From Cudoniella acicularis (lineage: Eukaryota; Ascomycota; Leotiomycetes; Helotiales; Helotiaceae): a DNA stretch of 12,284 nucleotides. The first letter of the stretch is position 1. Each line of letters opens with the position of its first letter. The stretch is from assembly GCA_013054445.1 (NCBI GenBank), contig JAAMPI010001613.1, forward strand, positions 1 to 12,284. The letters run 5' to 3'. This document shows positions 7,395 through 12,284 of the stretch, in pieces. The position numbers and the translations under genes were made by a program. The notes beneath the pieces are model-generated. The model was not told where the DNA came from. It saw only the letters and a list, made by a program, of their open reading frames with translations, and searched no databases.

Positions 7395-8595
7395 ACTTCG
7401 TCGCCGGTTAATAACCCCAAAAGCTCCACCAAGCCGCTTGACTTAAGTAAGTAATAATTCACGGAATCTTCCAACTTCATTGGACAAGATTCCTACCTGA
7501 TGTAGTATATACTGCTATTATCAGCTCCCAATAATAGAGAAATTAGCATTGCAGAGCACGCGGCATCGCTACTTTGCCACTTATATACGAAGTTGGTAGT
7601 CCACTCTCCCGTCTCAAAAACCAAACCCTAGGTAGAAAACACACAACGGTCCATAGTCCACCTGGATCGGCACATGCGTTTCTCATATTCACCTCAATAT
7701 CTGTTCGTTCTCTTAATAAACTTGAAAACTAGAGAAATACTAGAGCTCTTCGACATATCACTGTCAACCCGCTTCTTGTTGTCAAATATCATACTTCTGC
7801 TGCTGTTAAAATTTTCTTCACGCACATTCAATCGTTCTCCTTCTTCTCGCCTCCTCCTTAACTCGAAATTTCCGAAGTATCCACCTTCTCCTCTCGGGGC
7901 CTGTCTTAGCTTGATCATTTCTTCAACTTCGCATTTTTTTTTACTGCTGCAACGGAAAGCGACGGTGGCTCTTTGATTATTGGTTACTCTTAAACCTGCG
8001 GAATGGATTCAAGATCAGGGGGAAATCTTTTATATTCAAATCCCGAAGGGAAGTCCCCGTCCCAAATTGGAATGCCTCGTAAGGCACGAAAAGGGTGCAT
8101 TACTACTGTTGTAATTCCTAATAAGTGGAATCATAATTTGCACGAGATCTCCGACCATCCAATCTAAACTCTCTCCTTTTCTCCCTCTTTCACCTTAGTG
8201 AAATACTACATATCTTGAAAGGAAGCACTAACATTCTAGTATAGTACATGCCAGAAAGCAGCAAATATTCTCTGATCTGCTCGCTTCCGCGTTGTTGCGC
8301 GTGAAATATAAGTGTCAAACCCCCAAACTTTCAAACCCCCCTTGACAAGCGGAAAGAAGCATAAGAGTTATTAACATGTAAAGTATTGCCAACTAGGCCT
8401 AATGGTTAATCTCGAATTTGATTTTGAAACCTGTATTGGTGCTGCTGTCATCAACAACAACTCGTGTACTTATTCACTCGGTACTCATCCTCCTCACTCT
8501 TGTCTTTTTATTTTAAACCCTATGAGCTACAGCATTTCCTTTCAAAACTTGTCTTTAAGCTCGAAAATCTCATTGGTTTTACAAATCTTTGTTAA

Positions 8596-8624
8596 CCTAT
8601 CCAGCTCCCGTGAGGAATTCAGGG
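8596..8624 (+). repeat. Left terminal inverted repeat
   Basis: 29 bases beginning CCTATCCAGCTCCCG. The reverse complement occurs at 9504-9532 with two mismatches (positions 3 and 21 of the repeat). A subterminal CAGGGGGTC at 8620-8628 recurs at 8672-8680. Confidence 0.75.
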
Positions 8625-8825
8625 GGTCACCCACACACGCCTCACTGCGCCCCAGCTTACTGTGGACCCTACAGGGGGTCTCCTAACCTCATTCAAAACG
8701 CGAAAATGCGTACGCATAATAGAATTGCTCTGTTCCCTTTAAATTATATGGCCCTTACAAACTTCTAGTGAAAATCCATTGCCAATTCTTTGCCCATATA
8801 TCACCGGATCAACGATAATCCCTAA

Positions 8826-9416
8826 TTCACTATATCGTCGTCTCCTGCTTTCGAAAGCGCTCTACTAGTACGTGTAGAGCCTGAAGAACTGCCTGATCAT
8901 CCTCCTGTCGTTAGTCGACTTCGTAGTCTTCGTCCACGAAAGAGGAAGGCATCTCCTCTACCACCAGCTACCCCGATTCGTGGTCCATCAAAGAGAGCTC
9001 GAGATCGTCAGCGCCATAATTAGTCGTCTCCAGAGCCCCGGTTAAGCTTCGACATTATCATTACCGCAAACCACGGGTTTATTAAACCAGACCGTCACCG
9101 ACTCCCTCCCCAATTCCACCAGCTTCAGCCCAGTATGCCATGCGTACGCTGTTATTTATGCCGAATAAAGGCAATAAGGGGAGAGAATACAAGGGAAGAT
9201 GAGCGTCCATACGGACGGCATGCTTAGTGTGCTAAGTGCCTTTATGTGGACCATGTTTTATACAGTATCACCAGTTGTAATATCATCCGGATCATATTTA
9301 TTCCGTATCTTGCGAATGGCTTCGTTATTTCCTGTTTTAGTAATATATGGTGGATCTACAATTTTGGAAATCGATTTTTATATCAGTTTGCGATTCTGGA
9401 GTTTTTAGTAGCATAA
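8826..9416 (+). pseudogene. Transposase C-terminal tail remnant with two TAG stops
   Basis: One frame runs from 8826 to TAA at 9414-9416, interrupted only by TAG at 9021-9023 and 9225-9227. It reads a Pro-rich, acidic then basic segment (VEPEELPDHPPVVSRLRSL, RPRKRKASPLPPATP, PSKRARDRQRHN), then HGFIKPDRHRLPPQF and a Cys cluster (MPCVRCYLC, later CAKC). A basic linker followed by a small Cys-rich zinc-binding domain is the usual C-terminus of piggyBac-type transposases, which fits the TTAA-flanked element around it. Both stops fit CAG (Gln) changed to TAG. No DDE catalytic domain remains, and there is no start codon. The homology is suggestive only; the tail after CAKC no longer matches anything I know. 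Confidence 0.4.
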
Positions 9417-9503
9417 TTACCCTATGCGCACGCGTAAAGTGCTGCTCGTTGCTCCGTCGACGCAAACCTTAATTGCGCCCCTGACCTACATCTGTAAGAC
9501 GCA

Positions 9504-9532
9504 CCCTGAATGCCTCACGGGAGCTGGATGGG
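9504..9532 (-). repeat. Right terminal inverted repeat
   Basis: 29 bases ending CTCACGGGAGCTGGATGGG, the inverted partner of 8596-8624 (27/29 matches). The four bases after it are ATAC, where an intact piggyBac duplication would read TTAA. Confidence 0.75.
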
Positions 9533-9571
9533 ATACTATAAAGCGGTGATCTCTTTTGATAGTGTAGTTGA

Positions 9572-9727
9572 TTTGATTCTCTGAAGCTTACAGAGCAGAT
9601 TCAAGTTTCAGAGAAAGCTCTTTATACTTTAAAATCCCTGAGAGGTAGGATTACCTATTCCCAGATCGGAATACCTACTTCTACGATTCGCAAGGTAAGT
9701 ATTTTGCGGGACCTAGGTATCTCATAG
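9572..9727 (+). pseudogene. Possible helix-turn-helix scrap of a Tc1/mariner-type transposase
   Basis: A 51-codon open stretch between stops at 9569 and 9725 reads LTEQIQVSEKALYTLKSL, then RGRITYSQIGIPTSTIRK. The spacing of hydrophobic residues and the IPTSTIRK segment resemble the N-terminal DNA-binding helix-turn-helix of fungal Tc1/mariner transposases. No ATG, no further transposase sequence and no inverted repeats were found around it. It could be chance. Confidence 0.22.
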
Positions 9728-10736
9728 TTTCTCCCTCTCTTAAGAAGCGATCAGACACGCAATTTCATTTAATATCCCAGAAGAAATTTCGAGATTCTTC
9801 CTACCATTGTCTTCCCAAGCACAAAGTTCAATGTAATAATTCAATAATCAATGGTGCGGCACAGCTGCGAGTACGAGGGTCTTAAATTCCAGTACACGGG
9901 GAGCTTCAACTTTTGCGAATGAGCTTCAACTCCTAGCGATGGCGTCGCTCAACCGATATTCCGAATACCATATCACAACTGCAGAGGACAAAGCTAAGGC
10001 TCAAAAAAGAAAAATTGCAGCCAATCGCACTTTGGTGTAACCACACACTCTCTCAGCTGCCAAGACTGCATACCATGCCTCGAGGGCCGGGCCGCGTTGA
10101 TGGAAATCTATGTAAGGATAAGATGGCACGGTTGCCAAAAGTTATTCTCTGCAGTACCAAACTGGCATCCGAACCAATATCGATTGTGATCCTTTCACGG
10201 AATCCGATAGCCCCAGCACCCCTGTGCTCGTAACCGAGATCACTGTCACATATACTACGTTCGAGTGAGACAGCCCCTGCACATGCGCCATGCCGTGCTA
10301 GCTCTGATTCTCACAGCCTCATGAAATTCTACTTTAGCATCATACGCCGGAGTAATTGTTTCTACAATGTAATTAGCAAGAATACCGGCAAAGACGACTA
10401 AGCCCGGGCATCCCCAGGGTTCGCACAACGTGATTTTTGGACTTCTACATCCCGAGCTGTGCTGTGTTCGATGGGGCTCTCAAGTAAAAACAAAGCTTAA
10501 TTATCAGGGCAATCAACGGACGCTTTTCCGCTTTAGGCGCATCGAGGCCACCCTACTGCACAACGCTAATGTCCACCATGTTGGTGGCGCCTTCCTGCCA
10601 TTGAGTGGACCACTCCATAACGACGCGAACGCCACAGCTTCGTCAACTTCTTGCAGGTTTTTCTTTCCCCTCTTTTGTTTAATCATACAGACTTATCAAT
10701 CAACCTCAGCCACCAGGTCTTCTTAAACCTGCCCTC
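9728..10736. other. Non-coding region and upstream region of the Ser/Thr-rich gene
   Basis: No supported gene. A plus-strand ORF at 10015-10233 and one at 10430-10726 do not begin with ATG and have no protein-like character. A direct repeat GAGCTTCAACT occurs at 9901-9911 and 9921-9931. The last 80 bases (about 10650-10736) are pyrimidine-rich on the plus strand, as often seen just upstream of fungal start codons, and probably belong to the promoter/leader of the gene at 10737. Confidence 0.5.
9901..9931. repeat. 11-bp direct repeat, 20-base period
   Basis: GAGCTTCAACT occurs twice, at 9901-9911 and 9921-9931, separated by nine bases. The word GAGCTTCAAC also resembles the duplicated 10-mer at 3711-3730, probably by chance. 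Confidence 0.4.
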
Positions 10737-12284
10737 ATGGCTCGTTCCTTTTTGCTCTCGTGGTTACTTCTCACCTCGGTCTCGGCGCTCCCATGGTTCG
10801 GCCCCCACGAGACCTTTTCTGCAACCGCTACGGCTGACTGGACTCCGGCCCCAACAAATGGAGTACACGAGCTTTTCAAGAGAGACTCTTATCCGGCGAA
10901 CCTCTGTGGATGGCAAGTTGCCCAAATTCTCAATTATTTGGATAATACTAACAATATAGAAGGCAAGGTAATGGGTATCAGGGCGCATACTGCTCATCAG
11001 ATTCGTCTTGTGCTTGGTTCACCGATTACAGCATCGTAGGATGCTGTTCCATTGGAGGACATTGTGATGCAGTCTACACGTCCTGTATAGATGGAGATCA
11101 TCCTCAGCAAAGCGTATCATATCCTGGCGTTTTTACATGGTACATATATTCACCCTCCAGCCTTAAGTTGTTTAATAATTAATACTTTCTCAGCAAAAGC
11201 ACTGATGTTTGTTATCGTAATTCATTTCCCAACGGATACTACCAATATGGATGTGGGAGCACGTCAATAGGCGAGACTGTGGTTACTTCTTGGACGGGCA
11301 TCAACCCACAATTCTCAATTCTGATAATTTATACGGGGGGTGTCTTGGAAACAGAGGCCCCCGTCACATTAATATCAAAAGCTGCAGCCACGAGTTCTAG
11401 AACAGCCGCAAGTTCATCTATATCAGCAAGTTCATCTACATCAGCAAGTTCATCTACATCAGCAAGTTCATCTGCATCAGCAAGTCCATCTACATCAGCA
11501 AGTTCATCTGCATCAACAAGTTCATCTGCATCAACAAGTTCTACTGCAACTTCTTTTGGATCACCTTCCTTCACAGCTTCATCAACAATATCAGGCTTTT
11601 CCAATACCCCCTCAGCTATCCCCGGAACAACACCAGCATCCATAAATCCCTCCAAACGCTCTCAACGGGCGGTAAGATCGCCATCGGTGTCGCCGCAGCA
11701 GTAATCGCAATCGTAGCTGCCGCATTGATTATATTTTGCTGCTTTTTTCGTCACCCGAAGCAGGGTAAAGACTCACACCTCTTCCCTAACGGCCCCGCAG
11801 ATGGAGTTGCTGAGTCTGTTCCTCCGCATGAACTCGAGGGTAGTAAGAACTCTCCCGCCGAGCTATACCAAGGCTATCACCTGCAGGCGATGGATGCACA
11901 ATATACTCCAGTTATGGCCGGAGCAGATCCCCAAGGCTTAGAAAATCGTGGTAATACCTACTCGCCTGCGCCATCATACGAGACAAGGATACAGACTCCA
12001 CTTCAAAGCCCTACCAATACAGCAACTCTACCTACAGCCTCAGCACGTTCTTCAGCTGCATCACCTATGCCGACTATGACCCATCTTCCAGATGTATACG
12101 AGCTACCTACGAATCGCTCTGCTAGGCCTGCTATTGCGGCCGCTGCAATACCTGAGCTGGATAATTCGGAGAACCGAAATACGGGAATGTCTTTCTTGTA
12201 TAACAGAAGTTCAATCCAGACGGCTGAAGAGAATTTGGCAAGATTAAACAGGGAAATAGAACAAGTGAGAGCAGAGAAGGAGAT
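10737..12284 (+). CDS. Cys-rich, Ser/Thr-rich single-pass membrane protein, frame-broken, runs off the window
   Basis: Starts at ATG 10737 with a signal peptide (MARSFLLSWLLLTSVSA), then a possible dibasic cleavage site (LFKRDSYP). After splicing, ten cysteines follow: LCGW, AYCSSDSSC, GCC, GHC, TSC, a TC made at the second junction, DVCY and YGC. This pattern is common in fungal cell-surface proteins that carry a mucin-like stalk and a cytoplasmic tail (WSC/Mid2-like or SKG6-type architecture). Exon 3 continues into a Ser/Thr/Ala stalk built on 18-bp repeats. A transmembrane helix (11677-11748, KIAIGVAAAVIAIVAAALII) precedes CCFFRHP and a tail ending in a charged helix (ENLARLNREIEQVR). Stalk and helix are in different frames: one base is lacking somewhere in about 11605-11670, and no GT-AG intron repairs it. 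Unrepaired, the protein would end at 11704 without a membrane anchor. Exons: 10737-10912, 10963-11139, 11194 onward. The 3' end lies outside the window. Confidence 0.65.
10913..10962 (+). other. Intron 1 of the Ser/Thr-rich gene, probably GC-AG
   Basis: The donor reads TG|GCAAGT, the strong GC-type donor consensus; the branch site is CTAAC at 10948-10952; the acceptor AG ends at 10962. The junction rebuilds a Trp codon and gives CGWQGNGYQGAYCSS, with Cys spacing usual in these proteins. A GT-AG alternative (10917-10981) is also in frame but has a weak donor (GTTGCC), skips three nearer AGs and shortens the Cys spacing. Without splicing the frame ends at a stop after 11036. Confidence 0.55.
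11140..11193 (+). other. Intron 2 of the Ser/Thr-rich gene
   Basis: The donor is GTACAT at 11140 and the acceptor TTTCTCAG ends at 11193; length 54 bases, AT-rich. It lies between the second and third base of a Cys codon (TG|C), and the downstream frame continues KSTDVCYRNSF. The branch site is not a perfect consensus (TTAATA-like words at about 11172-11184). Confidence 0.7.
11408..11548 (+). repeat. 18-bp coding minisatellite (seven full units plus a partial)
   Basis: Units of 18 bp start at 11408, 11426, 11444, 11462, 11480, 11498 and 11516, with a degenerate partial at 11534. The typical unit is GCAAGTTCATCTACATCA and encodes Ala-Ser-Ser-Ser-Thr/Ala-Ser. Units 2 and 3 are identical; others differ by one or two bases. 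The unit length keeps the reading frame, so copy number can change the length of the putatively O-mannosylated stalk without breaking the protein. The opposite strand is open (Asp/Glu/Leu/Ala repeats) only because of the repeat and is not a gene. Confidence 0.85.

Larger units (their letters stand above)
6816..8595. other. AT-rich non-coding region with short inverted repeats
   Basis: I see no supported gene in this 1.8 kb. A plus-strand ORF at 7674-7976 has an ATG but is Leu/Ser/Phe low complexity from C/T-rich DNA, and the opposite strand is equally open, so it is not called. A short perfect hairpin (TGCCT-CGTA-AGGCA) lies near 8072-8085. Two sets of inverted repeats are listed separately. 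The AT bias and scattered TpA suggest decayed repeat DNA. Confidence 0.5.
8596..9532. mobile_element. Deleted piggyBac-like DNA transposon remnant (937 bp)
   Basis: The ends are 29-bp terminal inverted repeats matching at 27 of 29 positions. The left end is preceded directly by TTAA (8592-8595), the target site that piggyBac-superfamily transposons duplicate, and the left end begins CCTATCC, similar in style to piggyBac ends that start with CCC/CCT. The right end is followed by ATAC, not TTAA, so the duplication is not intact. Inside lies only what looks like the C-terminal tail of a transposase in a frame with two TAG stops (8826-9416). Full piggyBac elements are about 2-3 kb, so this would be an internal deletion derivative that could only move in trans, and probably no longer does. 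Superfamily assignment rests mainly on TTAA and the ends. Confidence 0.55.

Noticed and set aside
7674..7976. 100-codon Leu/Ser-rich plus-strand ORF with hydrophobic stretches
   Set aside because: It arises from polypyrimidine DNA; the opposite strand is also open (Arg/Glu-rich), there is no domain and no neighbouring splice or promoter evidence.
8030..8110. tRNA-like words (TTCAAATCCC and a short hairpin)
   Set aside because: No cloverleaf could be built: acceptor and anticodon stems are missing on both strands.
11329..11655. 108-codon minus-strand ORF of Asp/Glu/Leu/Ala repeats
   Set aside because: It is the mirror of the 18-bp coding minisatellite on the plus strand; its composition follows from the repeat and it lacks independent support.
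11672..11677. GGTAAGA splice-donor-like word at the start of the transmembrane helix
   Set aside because: Using it as a donor would remove the membrane helix and the open tail that follows in frame; the coding reading (Gly-Gly-Lys-Ile) is better.

Overview
The window looks like a gene-poor, partly decayed stretch of a filamentous ascomycete (Pezizomycotina) nuclear genome. The evidence is short introns with CTAAC/CTGAC branch sites, fungal-type genes (a MYND finger protein, an F-box-like protein, a Ser/Thr-rich single-pass wall/membrane protein), long AT-rich intergenic DNA, and old coding sequences broken mostly by CpA-to-TpA type stop codons, as expected from repeat-induced point mutation (RIP) or its slow equivalent. 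No bacterial operon features, tRNA or rRNA were seen.

Layout. 1-1240: AT-rich, no supported gene. 1241-1628 (-): C-terminal half of a PAQR/AdipoR-like (haemolysin III superfamily) pseudogene. 1629-6317: a block of about 4.7 kb that separates this half from the N-terminal half at 6323-6815 (-). The block holds a coding-like but frame-broken minus-strand region (1972-2513), an apparently intact MYND zinc-finger gene with one intron (2567-3560, +), a small unknown gene broken by a 10-bp tandem duplication (3590-3896, +), an intact F-box-like gene (3920-4687, -), a doubtful 161-codon ORF (4740-5225, +), a faint plus-strand gene remnant (about 5295-5690) and a coiled-coil gene fragment with two in-frame stops (5695-6317, -). 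The five bases CTCTG occur at both edges of the block. 6816-8595: AT-rich non-coding DNA with short inverted repeats. 8596-9532: a transposon remnant with 29-bp inverted ends (27/29), TTAA at its left edge and a transposase-tail-like reading frame with two TAG stops; it is best read as a deleted piggyBac-like element. 9533-10736: non-coding apart from a possible helix-turn-helix transposase scrap. 10737 to the window end (+): a secreted or membrane-anchored Cys-rich, Ser/Thr-rich protein with signal peptide, two introns (one probably GC-AG), an 18-bp coding minisatellite, a transmembrane helix and a cytoplasmic tail. A one-base frame break lies just before the transmembrane helix.

Functional picture: the genes do not form an obvious pathway or cluster. 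The coherent story is genome decay and rearrangement: one membrane-receptor-like gene can be read in two collinear halves on either side of a multi-gene block, and nearly every other coding remnant carries frameshifts or C-to-T-type stops. Only the MYND and F-box-like genes look fully intact. All family calls come from reading motifs by eye; no database search was possible.
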